From: an uncultured Polaribacter sp.
Lineage (GTDB): Bacteria > Bacteroidota > Bacteroidia > Flavobacteriales > Flavobacteriaceae
Assembly: GCA_947497755.1 (NCBI GenBank)
Contig: CANMHT010000002.1
Span: 310,001 to 374,000, forward strand
Direction of reading: 5' to 3'
DNA: 64,000 bases
Part shown: positions 1 through 8,412 of the stretch, in pieces
How the letters are laid out: each line of letters starts with the position of its first letter
Position numbering within the stretch: position 1 is the first letter of the stretch
Program-made: the position numbers and the translations under genes
Notes under the pieces: model-generated
Seen by the model: only the letters and a program-made list of their open reading frames with translations
Database searches by the model: none
What the model was told of the DNA's origin: nothing

Positions 1-1010
1 AAACCCAAGATTTTGGATTGGTTAATGGAGCAGAATTTAATAAGAAGTATTCTAGTTTTAACCCTTCTCTTCGTTTTAGATATAGACCTAAAAAAGGAAG
101 TTGGATATTTTTTAGATATCGTAAATCATTAGATTTACCAAGTTTAGATAGATTATCTCCAGTTGTAAATAACTTTAATCCATTATTTATTAGAACTGGA
201 AATCAAGATTTAACTCCAGAAAGAAGACACTCGCTTTTTGGAATGTATGGAAATTACAATTTTGTTTCTGGATTTAGCTTCTTTGCACACTTAAGTTATA
301 ATAGTACAGACAATGCAATTGTGAATACAGAAAATACAGACATTGCAACAAGAGTAAGAACAAGTAGCTATATCAATTTAGGACACAGAGATAATTTTAG
401 TGGAGATGTTAGTTTTGGTAATCGTTTAAAAAAGCTTGGAATTCGTTATAATTTAGGGTTGAATTACTCTACAAGCAATTATCAATCGGTAATTAATGGT
501 GTTAATAATAAAACCAATTCTAAAAATACTAGAGTAAGAGTTTCTCTAGAAAACAATAAGAAAGATAATTTAGATTTAGCTGTTGGAGCAAACTTTAATA
601 AAAACATAACTTCTTTTACTGGAACTACAGAAAATAGAGATTATTTTCAACAATCTTATTTTATAAAATCTGATTGGAATATCACCAAATCATTTAATAT
701 TACTTCTCAATTTAAATACGATATTTATACTGATAGTAATTTTGGTACAGATCAATCAGTGCCAATTTGGAATGCCTCTATTTCGTATGCATTCTTAAAG
801 TCTAAAGCAATGAATATTAAGTTAACTGCCTTAGATATTTTAAACGAAAATGTTGGTTTTGCTAGAAGTAGTTCTGATAACTATTTTCAAGAAACAACAA
901 GAGATGTGTTAGGAACTTATTATATGTTGAGTTTAACCTATACTCTTAATGGAAATAAAGGACCAAAAGGGTCTAGAAGAGGTAGAGGAAGAAGATATAG
1001 AAGACATTAA
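1..1010 (+). CDS. Outer-membrane beta-barrel protein, C-terminal part (5' end outside window)
   Basis: The frame is open from the first bases of the window, so the gene starts upstream; the TTG at 18 is not a credible start. About 335 residues remain. They show alternating hydrophobic/polar strands and a conserved stretch YRKSLDLPSLDRLSPVVNN followed by NPLFIRTGNQDLTPERRH. This is typical of the outer membrane beta-barrel family (OMP_b-brl_3) related to TonB-dependent receptors of Bacteroidota. The missing N-terminus would usually hold a carboxypeptidase-like regulatory domain and a plug. The protein ends in a very basic tail (GSRRGRGRRYRRH) after the last strand, which is unusual for a barrel. 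The substrate cannot be inferred. Confidence 0.8.
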   Translation, partial: TQDFGLVNGAEFNKKYSSFNPSLRFRYRPKKGSWIFFRYRKSLDLPSLDRLSPVVNNFNPLFIRTGNQDLTPERRHSLFGMYGNYNFVSGFSFFAHLSYNSTDNAIVNTENTDIATRVRTSSYINLGHRDNFSGDVSFGNRLKKLGIRYNLGLNYSTSNYQSVINGVNNKTNSKNTRVRVSLENNKKDNLDLAVGANFNKNITSFTGTTENRDYFQQSYFIKSDWNITKSFNITSQFKYDIYTDSNFGTDQSVPIWNASISYAFLKSKAMNIKLTALDILNENVGFARSSSDNYFQETTRDVLGTYYMLSLTYTLNGNKGPKGSRRGRGRRYRRH

Positions 1011-1023
1011 AAAAGATAAATAC

Positions 1024-1053
1024 AAAAAAAGCCTGCATTTGCAGGCTTTTTTT
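1024..1053. terminator. Bidirectional intrinsic terminator
   Basis: A7, then GCCTGCA (1031-1037), a two-base spacer, TGCAGGC (1040-1046) and T7. The stem is perfect and flanked by A and T runs on both sides. It sits between two converging genes and can serve both. Confidence 0.85.
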
Positions 1054-1064
1054 ATTGTGTAAAA

Positions 1065-2552
1065 TTAATACTTGGCAGCTTTTCCTTTTGCAGCACTCGC
1101 TTTGATAAATTCTCGTATATCATCATTTGCAGCTTTTAAATCTGCTTTACGTAAGTACATCATATGTCCGCTTCTATAACCTTTAAAAAACATTCTGTCT
1201 TTTAATTTTCCACTTGGATCTACTTGCCACATAGTATACTTTGTATTAAAATAGGTCGTTGCTCCATCATAATATCCAGCCTGAAAAAGTAAGTTTAAAT
1301 ATGGGTTTTGCGCTACTGCTTTTCGCAGATTTTCTCTGGTATTATTATTTCTCCAATCCCACGGATGAACAGGTCCAAACATATTGTATTTTACATCTGT
1401 TTTAAAGTTTAGATGCTTTTTTATATAGTGGTTTATTGCAGGAGTAAAAGAATGTAGCCAAGAAGTTAATTCTGAATTGTAATCTGGAGAGCTTCCTGCT
1501 ACTTTTTTATCCATTCCCATATATCTAGAATCAAGTCTACCAATAGTTTTTCCGTTTTTATTTCTAAGTAATTCTTTCCAAAAAAAGCTATTCGGAATCT
1601 CTAAATTGTGTTGTAAGATTACCTTTTTAGAAAGTCCGGTATAATACGCCATCTTTTCTGCAATAGTATTTTTTTCTTCTTTACTGATAAAACCTCCTTT
1701 AGCTAAAGCCGGCATTAATGTATTGATAGCAAAAGATTCTGATTCTGGTAATATTTCTAATAAGTCTTTGCTTTGCAGTTGTGGAGCTAACATTTTATGA
1801 TGCCAGGCTGCTGCAGTAAAATAAGGGAAGTCAATAGAAGAAGACACTGCCATATCAGATCGTTTCGCTCCATAATCAGCAGGAGAAACTAAAATAACAC
1901 CGTTTAAATACATCCATTGTCTACTTTGCAACTCGTGAGCTAATCCAGAAACTCTAGTTCCTCCATAACTTTCACCAATTAAATATTTTGGAGATGGCCA
2001 TCTGTTATTTCTAGTAACAAAAGTATTTACCCATTCTGCTAAATATGTTACATCAGCATTGACACCAAAAAAATCAGCACGATTTACTTTTTTGCCTTTT
2101 CTTTCTACAGTTCTAGAATATCCAGTATTTACTGGATTTACAAAAACAATATCTGCAATGTCTAAAACAGAATGTGGGTTGCTGCGATATCCATATGGTT
2201 GTACAGGATATCCTTCGTCATCAATGTTTAATACATTTGGGCCAGTATAAGCCAAATGCATCCAAACAGAAGCAGATCCGGGACCGCCATTAAATGAAAT
2301 TAATAAAGGTCTAGTAGCAGTATTTACATTGTTTGTTCTTTTATAATAAGTGTAAAATAAAGTAGCTTTTGGATTTCCTTCTTTATCCCAAACAGGTTGA
2401 GTACCAGCATAAGCCGTATAATTAATTTTTTTTCCTTTGATACTTGTGGTATGATGTGTAGTTACAATAGTGTCTACTGGAATGGTTCTTTTTTGAGCCA
2501 ACACAAATGCAGAGGTCAAAACAAAATAGAGTAGTGTGAGTTTAGTTTTCAT
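1065..2552 (-). CDS. Secreted S10-family serine carboxypeptidase-like peptidase
   Basis: Predicted serine carboxypeptidase with an alpha/beta hydrolase fold, exported by a Sec signal peptide (cleavage after the AFVLAQ region, residue about 20). Family marks are visible: the oxyanion segment GGPGSASVW at about residues 89-97, the nucleophile motif GESYGGTRVSG, an Asp in AGYYDGATTYF and the His in YRSGHMMYL near the C-terminus, in the correct Ser-Asp-His order. Length (495 residues) fits S10 enzymes, which remove C-terminal residues at acid pH. In marine flavobacteria such proteins are periplasmic or surface peptidases. It is monocistronic and followed by the bidirectional terminator. Family assignment is firm; substrate is unknown. 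Confidence 0.87.
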   Translation of the reverse strand: MKTKLTLLYFVLTSAFVLAQKRTIPVDTIVTTHHTTSIKGKKINYTAYAGTQPVWDKEGNPKATLFYTYYKRTNNVNTATRPLLISFNGGPGSASVWMHLAYTGPNVLNIDDEGYPVQPYGYRSNPHSVLDIADIVFVNPVNTGYSRTVERKGKKVNRADFFGVNADVTYLAEWVNTFVTRNNRWPSPKYLIGESYGGTRVSGLAHELQSRQWMYLNGVILVSPADYGAKRSDMAVSSSIDFPYFTAAAWHHKMLAPQLQSKDLLEILPESESFAINTLMPALAKGGFISKEEKNTIAEKMAYYTGLSKKVILQHNLEIPNSFFWKELLRNKNGKTIGRLDSRYMGMDKKVAGSSPDYNSELTSWLHSFTPAINHYIKKHLNFKTDVKYNMFGPVHPWDWRNNNTRENLRKAVAQNPYLNLLFQAGYYDGATTYFNTKYTMWQVDPSGKLKDRMFFKGYRSGHMMYLRKADLKAANDDIREFIKASAAKGKAAKY

Positions 2553-2581
2553 AAAATTACTTTTGAGAAAGATAAAGGTAT

Positions 2582-2610
2582 AAAAAAGCCTCCAAACAAT
2601 TTGGAGGCTT
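2582..2610 (-). terminator. Intrinsic terminator of the TlpA-like gene
   Basis: GCCTCCAAA (2588-2596), loop CAA and TTTGGAGGC (2600-2608) form a 9-bp perfect stem. Read on the minus strand it is followed by six T. It lies directly downstream of the thioredoxin-like gene and upstream of the S10 peptidase gene, so it separates their transcripts. Confidence 0.85.
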
Positions 2611-2628
2611 ATAGCATATTGTAAATGT

Positions 2629-4008
2629 TTAGATTTTTAAATCGTTAAACATTTCAACTAATTTTTTATTTGATGGTCTTGGTGCATTTGCAGTTACAAT
2701 ATTACCTTGAGGATCTAATAAAATAAACTTAGGAATTCCTTGGATTAAATAATCTTTTATGAATTGAGATTCCCAATCTTTATCAGCAAATAATTGGATA
2801 CCTCCTAATTCTTTTTCCTTAATCATGTCTTTCCATGCTTGATGATCTTTTTTCTCATCAATTGAAACACTTAAAAACTCAATGTTTTTCCCATGGAATT
2901 TCTTTTCTACTTCTTTTAAGAAAGGAATTTCTCTTTTACATGGTCCACACCAAGTAGCCCAAACATCAATATAAACATACTTTCCTTTTAAATCATCTAA
3001 AGAAGTAGTTCCCCCTTTATAGTTTTCGTAGTTTACAAACTTAGGGGATGGCTGACCTTTCGCTAACTTTTTTAAAGTATTGTAGCTTTTTTCAATCTCA
3101 GCATTGTTTTTCTCATTGGTAGAACCTGCAGCTTTATAGGCAGCATATAATGCTTCTAAATCTTCTGCTCTTGTAATTGGGTATTTGATAGTTTCGTGAA
3201 TGATATCGTTTTTAATTGTTTGATTTTTGATATCACCACAAATTTTTAACATCGTAATCGTTCTATCCAAATCAGGATTGTTTTTTAAAGCCTCAGAAGC
3301 TTTCTTTTGATAGTGTCCAATTACTAAAGACTTGTACGATGGAGAGAAAACATAATCTTCTTCGTTATTATAGTCAAGACCTTCTAATTCGCTTAAAAAC
3401 TCTTTTGAAGGCTCAAAATCTTTTTTCTTAGCGTAATAAGAATGGTACGATTTATACATGTTTATTTTTCCTAAATACTCGTATTGAATATTTCTTTCTT
3501 CTTTCGCTTTATAATCAGCATCAATACCTGTTGCTGCATTTAAAAGTTCTTTTTGAGCTGTTTTAACACTATAAAAAGTCTTTTTATAATCTACTTCTCC
3601 TTGTTTATAAACATCAGTTCCTTTACCAGTTAATTCAACAGTTTTTTTTCCTTTTGCAACAAGGTACTTGCTAATTTCAGCACCTTCACCTGCTAGTGCT
3701 AACGAATTGTCAAAATCTTTAGCATCATAATTAACAGTAACATTATTACCAGCTTTTAAATATAAAGGAGTAGCGTTTCTTCCTTGGTATAAAACAAACT
3801 GTCCAGCAACTTTAACAGTATCTACAAAAGATCCATCGTCAGAAAGGGTAATCTTATTTCTAAATGAACGATCTGAAATACCATAAAGTGTAATTTCATT
3901 CTTGTCTGCATTTGCTATTTTTCCAGTAACAATAGCATAATCTACAGGTGCTTCATTTTTACATGAAACAATTGCGATACCCGCAATTAATAACCATAAT
4001 TTTTTCAT
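2629..4008 (-). CDS. TlpA-like thioredoxin-fold lipoprotein
   Basis: Predicted periplasm-facing thiol-disulfide oxidoreductase. The N-terminus is a lipoprotein signal with lipobox IVSC (Cys16). Residues about 25-120 form a beta-rich domain like the DUF4369 domains common in Bacteroidota, then comes a long helical linker. A C-terminal AhpC/TSA-Redoxin domain (about 320-459) carries the redox motif WATWCGPCKRE and the cis-proline segment GIPKFILLDPQG. Length 459 is normal for DUF4369-plus-TlpA proteins. It is a single gene with its own terminator. Likely roles are reduction of secreted protein disulfides or cytochrome c maturation; no partner gene is nearby to decide. Confidence 0.88.
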   Translation of the reverse strand: MKKLWLLIAGIAIVSCKNEAPVDYAIVTGKIANADKNEITLYGISDRSFRNKITLSDDGSFVDTVKVAGQFVLYQGRNATPLYLKAGNNVTVNYDAKDFDNSLALAGEGAEISKYLVAKGKKTVELTGKGTDVYKQGEVDYKKTFYSVKTAQKELLNAATGIDADYKAKEERNIQYEYLGKINMYKSYHSYYAKKKDFEPSKEFLSELEGLDYNNEEDYVFSPSYKSLVIGHYQKKASEALKNNPDLDRTITMLKICGDIKNQTIKNDIIHETIKYPITRAEDLEALYAAYKAAGSTNEKNNAEIEKSYNTLKKLAKGQPSPKFVNYENYKGGTTSLDDLKGKYVYIDVWATWCGPCKREIPFLKEVEKKFHGKNIEFLSVSIDEKKDHQAWKDMIKEKELGGIQLFADKDWESQFIKDYLIQGIPKFILLDPQGNIVTANAPRPSNKKLVEMFNDLKI

Positions 4009-4129
4009 GAGGTTGATTGTTTGAATTTTTTGTTTGCTAAATGTACAAAAATCAATAAGATATTGTTAAGATTTAACGTTTTTTTAGCGAGATATTTGTT
4101 ACTTTATTCTTAGTGTAAACCCTATAGAT

Positions 4130-5440
4130 TTAGTAGGTTACAGAAATTTTTAGTATGTTTTTGCTAGTTTTTGAAGCGGCAAATCTTTGATCTTGACGTT
4201 TGCCTATAATCCATACAATTTGATCTTGAAATGTTAACAACCAAGTAGCTTCTTTGTCAACTAGAGAATACTTTTCGTCTTTAAAAAACTTACTTAATTT
4301 TTTCTTTCCTCGCATTCCTAAAGGATAAATAAAATCACCATTTTTCCACTTTCTAATTTGAAAAGGGAAAGAAAGTAAATCTGCATCTACAAAAATTGTT
4401 TGTAATGAACTATTGCCAATTTCTGTTACTTTGCTAATAGATAATGAGATCGGATTTTCGATTGCTGATGTATTTTCCTCCAAAGTAAATTCAGCATTTG
4501 TCGTTGTAGATTCAATCTTGCTTAATAATAAAAAGCCTCGGTTTTTTAATAATCGATGTGATTTTGAAAACACTTTTTTGCCCGATTGGGCATCAAGTAA
4601 TTGTACAACATCATTCCATTCTGTAAATCCGTATTCTTTTAACAACTCAAAAAGATATACCTTAGAATTAGAGAGTTGTTTAAGTATTGAGATATCTATT
4701 TTAGTAACACCAGATTCAACTACAATTGCGTTATTTTTTAATTGATGTATAGCATCTTTAATAATTTGCTGACTTCCTTCTAAGTATGCTGTTGTTTTTT
4801 GAAAAGAATCTAATAAAGAAGGGTTAATCTCTCTTAAAATAGGAACTACTTGATGTCTAATTTTATTTCTGGTGTATTTTGTAGATGAATTACTTTCGTC
4901 TTCTCTCCAATCAATATGTTCTTTTTGAGCAAATGAAACGATCTCTTCTCTAGAAAAAATTAACAAAGGCCTAACAATGTTTTTATTAATAGCCGGGATT
5001 CCAGTAAGCCCATCTATACCAGTACCTCTAGTTAAATTGATTAGAAAGGTTTCTAAATTATCATCTGCATGATGTGCAGTGAGTATATAGTCAAACTGAT
5101 GTTTAATAACTAACTCTTGAAACCATTGATATCGAAGTTCTCTAGCCGCTATTTGAGTAGAAAGTTTGTTTGTTTTTGCGTAATCTTCAGTAAGAAATTG
5201 TTTGGTAAAGGTTGTAATGTCAAATTTTTTACCGGTTTCAATAACAAATTGTTCGTCTTTATCGCTTTCTGTTTCTCTTAATGTAAAATTGCAATGTGCT
5301 ATAGAAAAAGTATAATTTAAAGTTTTAAAAAGATGGGTTAAAACCATACTATCAACACCACCAGAAACAGCAATAAGTAACTTTTTTTCCTTTAAAAAAG
5401 GAAATTGTAATACAATATGTTCTTTAAACTTTTGTAGCAT
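4130..5440 (-). CDS. tilS: tRNA(Ile)-lysidine synthase
   Basis: TilS modifies C34 of the CAU-anticodon tRNA-Ile to lysidine using ATP and lysine, changing both charging and decoding. The N-terminal PP-loop motif SGGVDSM is at residues 26-32, followed by HCNFTLRE, LTAHHADDNLET and the segment NLTRGTGIDGLTGIP, all characteristic of the N-type ATP pyrophosphatase domain. The C-terminal TilS domain contains IYPLGMRGKKKLSKFFKDEK. Length 436 is normal. The gene is cytoplasmic and essential in most bacteria. It is followed after 21 bp upstream by the beta-lactamase-fold gene on the same strand. Confidence 0.95.
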   Translation of the reverse strand: MLQKFKEHIVLQFPFLKEKKLLIAVSGGVDSMVLTHLFKTLNYTFSIAHCNFTLRETESDKDEQFVIETGKKFDITTFTKQFLTEDYAKTNKLSTQIAARELRYQWFQELVIKHQFDYILTAHHADDNLETFLINLTRGTGIDGLTGIPAINKNIVRPLLIFSREEIVSFAQKEHIDWREDESNSSTKYTRNKIRHQVVPILREINPSLLDSFQKTTAYLEGSQQIIKDAIHQLKNNAIVVESGVTKIDISILKQLSNSKVYLFELLKEYGFTEWNDVVQLLDAQSGKKVFSKSHRLLKNRGFLLLSKIESTTTNAEFTLEENTSAIENPISLSISKVTEIGNSSLQTIFVDADLLSFPFQIRKWKNGDFIYPLGMRGKKKLSKFFKDEKYSLVDKEATWLLTFQDQIVWIIGKRQDQRFAASKTSKNILKISVTY

Positions 5441-5461
5441 TATTGTGGTAAAAATACGGGA

Positions 5462-6772
5462 TTATTTCTTTTTATCCATAGCTTGATAAAATACCTGCTG
5501 TACTTTTGGTCTAATGTTTAAATTGTAGATGTTTCGATGTTTTCTATTAGGATATACTCTATTTGATAAGAAAATAAACACAAGGTTGTGTGTGGGATCT
5601 GCCCATACAAATGTGCCAGTAAACCCAGAATGACCAAAACTTTCTTTACTAACTTCTGGCGCAGGATAAGATTTGTTAATTGGCAAAGTGTCATTTCCAA
5701 TTAAAGGTTTGTCAAAGCCTAACCCTCTTCGGTTCTGGTTACTTAAAAACGAAGCTTTAGTAAATTCTTTTACAGTAGATTCTGAAATGTATTGTTTGTA
5801 ATTATAGTACCCAAAATTGCAAAACATTTGCATCATTGTAGCTAAGTCTAATGCAGAACCAAACAAACCTGCATTTCCAGAAACACCGCCCATTAATGCT
5901 GCATTTTCATCATGAACCCAGTGTTGTGTTAGATCTTTTCTAAATAAAGAATCAATTTCTGTAGGAACGATGTTAGCTGTAATATTGTGCTTTTTAGGTG
6001 TAAAACCTAAGCTTGTAGCACCAATTGGAATATAGAATTCTTCTTGTAAAAAAGTAGCATATTCTTTATCCGAAATATCAGAAATGATTTTTGGATACAA
6101 TAAAAAACTAAGTCCAGAATATCGATATTTTTTACGATTGGAAACTTTAGAACGGTTGATATGTCTATACATTTTATTGACAAATCTATTTTTTATATAA
6201 AGTTTGTCATATGCTTGATGTGTATATCGTTTTTTTGAAGTCGATGTTACAAAACGAGATTTTAATGTGTTGTCTTTTTTTAGTACTTCAGCTAAAAATA
6301 CAATGTAGGGTTTTAACCCTGCTTGATGTGCTAAGATTTCTCTAAGTGTTAAATCCTTTTTATCTTTTCTATTTTTCCAAGGTTTCCAGTAGTTACTAAA
6401 AGGCACATCTAAATCTAATTTTCCTTCGTCATATAACTTCATAATAGCAGGTAGTGGTCCTAATATTTTTGTAACAGAAGCAATGTCATAAACATCGGTT
6501 AGTTGTACTTTTTGAATGCTGTCATAAGTATGATAACCATAAGCTTTGTGAAAAATGATTTTATGGTCTTTTGCTACCAAAACTTGTACACCTGGAAAGG
6601 CTTGTTGCTGAATAGCATCGGTTAAGATAGCATCGACTTTTTGGTGAATGAATAAAGAATCCATTTGCACTTCAGAAGGATTGCCATAACTTAATTTTTG
6701 TGCAACTGTATTGCTGCAAATAGCAAGTAAAAAAGTACAGAATAGAAATTTATATAGAATTGTTTTTTTCAT
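5462..6772 (-). CDS. Secreted beta-lactamase-fold serine hydrolase
   Basis: Class C beta-lactamase/PBP-like family (Beta-lactamase, PF00144). A Sec signal peptide ends near NTVAQ (residue about 25). The catalytic SxxK is SVTK within YDIASVTKILGPLPA, with a fitting downstream element GHSGFTGTFVWADP in place of the KTG box. The block HQAGLKPYI and the phrase MGGVSGNAGLFGSA are typical of esterase or peptidase members rather than true antibiotic beta-lactamases. The start overlaps the end of the upstream 84-codon gene by 23 bp. Resistance function should not be assumed; a role in cell-wall peptide or ester hydrolysis is more likely. Confidence 0.85.
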   Translation of the reverse strand: MKKTILYKFLFCTFLLAICSNTVAQKLSYGNPSEVQMDSLFIHQKVDAILTDAIQQQAFPGVQVLVAKDHKIIFHKAYGYHTYDSIQKVQLTDVYDIASVTKILGPLPAIMKLYDEGKLDLDVPFSNYWKPWKNRKDKKDLTLREILAHQAGLKPYIVFLAEVLKKDNTLKSRFVTSTSKKRYTHQAYDKLYIKNRFVNKMYRHINRSKVSNRKKYRYSGLSFLLYPKIISDISDKEYATFLQEEFYIPIGATSLGFTPKKHNITANIVPTEIDSLFRKDLTQHWVHDENAALMGGVSGNAGLFGSALDLATMMQMFCNFGYYNYKQYISESTVKEFTKASFLSNQNRRGLGFDKPLIGNDTLPINKSYPAPEVSKESFGHSGFTGTFVWADPTHNLVFIFLSNRVYPNRKHRNIYNLNIRPKVQQVFYQAMDKKK

Positions 6773-7004
6773 ATTGCTTTTTTAACCAAATCCCAATATC
6801 CTTTTTTAAAGAAACTTCAGGTTTTGGTAAAGGTATTGTTTTTCCAAATTGCTTACTTCTGCTAAATTTAGAATAGGCAATTTTATGTTTTTTCCAATCT
6901 TCAGGAAACAACTTTATAAATGTATTAAAAACATCTTGAACTAGATAAGGAGGTTTAATAGTATCTATAGTTTGCTTTAGTTTTTTATCTAAATCAATAA
7001 TCAT
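6750..7004 (-). CDS. Small conserved hypothetical protein
   Basis: 84 residues, hydrophilic and basic, with no signal peptide or membrane segment. The composition (DLDKKLKQTIDTIKPPYLV, then FIKLFPEDWKKHKIAYSKF) resembles small cytoplasmic proteins found beside pabB in flavobacteria, but I do not recognise a characterised family. It starts 3 bp after the pabB stop and overlaps the next gene by 23 bp, which strongly suggests pabB, this gene and the hydrolase are cotranscribed. No function is assigned. Confidence 0.6.
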   Translation of the reverse strand: MIIDLDKKLKQTIDTIKPPYLVQDVFNTFIKLFPEDWKKHKIAYSKFSRSKQFGKTIPLPKPEVSLKKDIGIWLKKQYEKNNSI

Positions 7005-7007
7005 CAG

Positions 7008-8312
7008 TTAATCGTTTTTTGTAAGTACATATTTCATGGCTTTTGCTTTGAGCAAGCATTCTTCATATTCTTTTTCTGGAGTAGATTTTGAAGTAATAGC
7101 TCCTCCTACAGAAAACGAAACATAGTTGTTTTTTTTGTTGTATAAAATACTTCTGATTACCACATTAAAATCAAAATCGCCTGTTGGAGAAAAGTATCCA
7201 ATAGCTCCAGAATACAAACCGCGTTTAGTTTCTTCTTCTTCTTCAATAATTTGCATTGCAGAGACTTTGGGAGCACCTGTCATGCTGCCCATAGGAAAAG
7301 TATCTTTGATAATATCTACAGGATGGATGTGTTCTTCTACTTCAGAAACTACCGTAGAAATTAGTTGATGTACTTGTTTAAAAGAATATACTTTACAAAG
7401 CTCTTCTACTTTAACAGAGCCTTTTTTTGCTGTTCTAGAAAGATCGTTTCTTACCAAATCAACAATCATAATATTTTCTGATCGTTCTTTTTCATCTCTA
7501 GATAAATCAAAGGCAATTTTTTCATCATTTACTTTGCTAATCAATCTCTTTGCAGTTCCTTTTATAGGTTGAGAAATTACTTTTGATCCTTCTTTTTTAA
7601 TATATCTTTCTGGTGATGCAGACAATAAATATTGATGTTCGCATTTAAAAAAAGTGGCGAAAGGAGGTTCAGAGATTGCATTTAAATGATGGTAAGTTTC
7701 TACAGGATTTATAGTTGCATTTTCGGCATAAAACTCCTGACAAAAGTTAGCTTCGTAAATATTACCTCTATGAATATGGTTTAAAATAGTATGTACTTTT
7801 TGATAATATTCATCTTTATGAATACGAAGTTTTACTTTTAAATCTTGTTCTAGAGTTTGGGGTTGCTCTTCAAGAGAAATAGTATTTATAGTATTAAAAT
7901 CATCATCAATTTCATCGTCAATCATTTTTAAATAAGTAAAAGTTACCGTTGTTCCTTTAATAAAAATAATTCGTTGAGGTTGAAAAAAATACATATCAGC
8001 AAAATCCAGTCCATCAAAATTTTGTGAAGATAAATTTTCGACATCATTTTTTAAATCGTAACTCAAATAACCAAACAAATAATCGTTTGTTAAGGATTGA
8101 TATTCTTTTAACTGTTCAAAAGCATTTTCATAATCTGTTTTTATAGCAGTAAATTCATCAACAGCTAACACAGCGTCAAAAGAAGAATATTTTTGATGGT
8201 ATTTGTTAGAATCCAACCAAGAGATGGCTTCGTATTGTTGAGACCAAATCAATAGTTTCGATTTAAAGTCATCAACAGCTTGTATAGTAAACGTTTTTTG
8301 TACTCTTTGCAT
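7008..8312 (-). CDS. pabB: Aminodeoxychorismate synthase component I
   Basis: Chorismate-binding enzyme of the anthranilate/para-aminobenzoate synthase family, making 4-amino-4-deoxychorismate for folate. The C-terminal chorismate-binding domain has NEANFCQEF-like NIYEANFCQEF, SPERYIKKEG, PIKGTAKR, the metal/chorismate segment MIVDLVRNDLSR and GSMTGAPKVSAM. PIKGT, with the PabB-type Lys, argues for PabB over TrpE. Anthranilate synthase cannot be fully excluded, because the N-terminal tryptophan-binding region is not diagnostic by eye and no trp genes flank it. The ATG at 8312 is preferred over an upstream TTG at 8321, because that TTG lies inside a good -7 box (TATTTTTG read on the minus strand, 8326-8319). 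Confidence 0.85.
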   Translation of the reverse strand: MQRVQKTFTIQAVDDFKSKLLIWSQQYEAISWLDSNKYHQKYSSFDAVLAVDEFTAIKTDYENAFEQLKEYQSLTNDYLFGYLSYDLKNDVENLSSQNFDGLDFADMYFFQPQRIIFIKGTTVTFTYLKMIDDEIDDDFNTINTISLEEQPQTLEQDLKVKLRIHKDEYYQKVHTILNHIHRGNIYEANFCQEFYAENATINPVETYHHLNAISEPPFATFFKCEHQYLLSASPERYIKKEGSKVISQPIKGTAKRLISKVNDEKIAFDLSRDEKERSENIMIVDLVRNDLSRTAKKGSVKVEELCKVYSFKQVHQLISTVVSEVEEHIHPVDIIKDTFPMGSMTGAPKVSAMQIIEEEEETKRGLYSGAIGYFSPTGDFDFNVVIRSILYNKKNNYVSFSVGGAITSKSTPEKEYEECLLKAKAMKYVLTKND

Positions 8313-8412
8313 AAAGCACAAAAATACAAATCTTAACTTTTTGAGCTGAATTTTTATTTGGTATAATTATTTTGCTAAAAAGTAGTACTTTACAGCATTC
8401 AAAATTTACACA

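Noticed and set aside
5462..6772. Calling the SxxK hydrolase an antibiotic resistance beta-lactamase
   Set aside because: The family includes many esterases and peptidases, and the usual class C KTG box is not evident.
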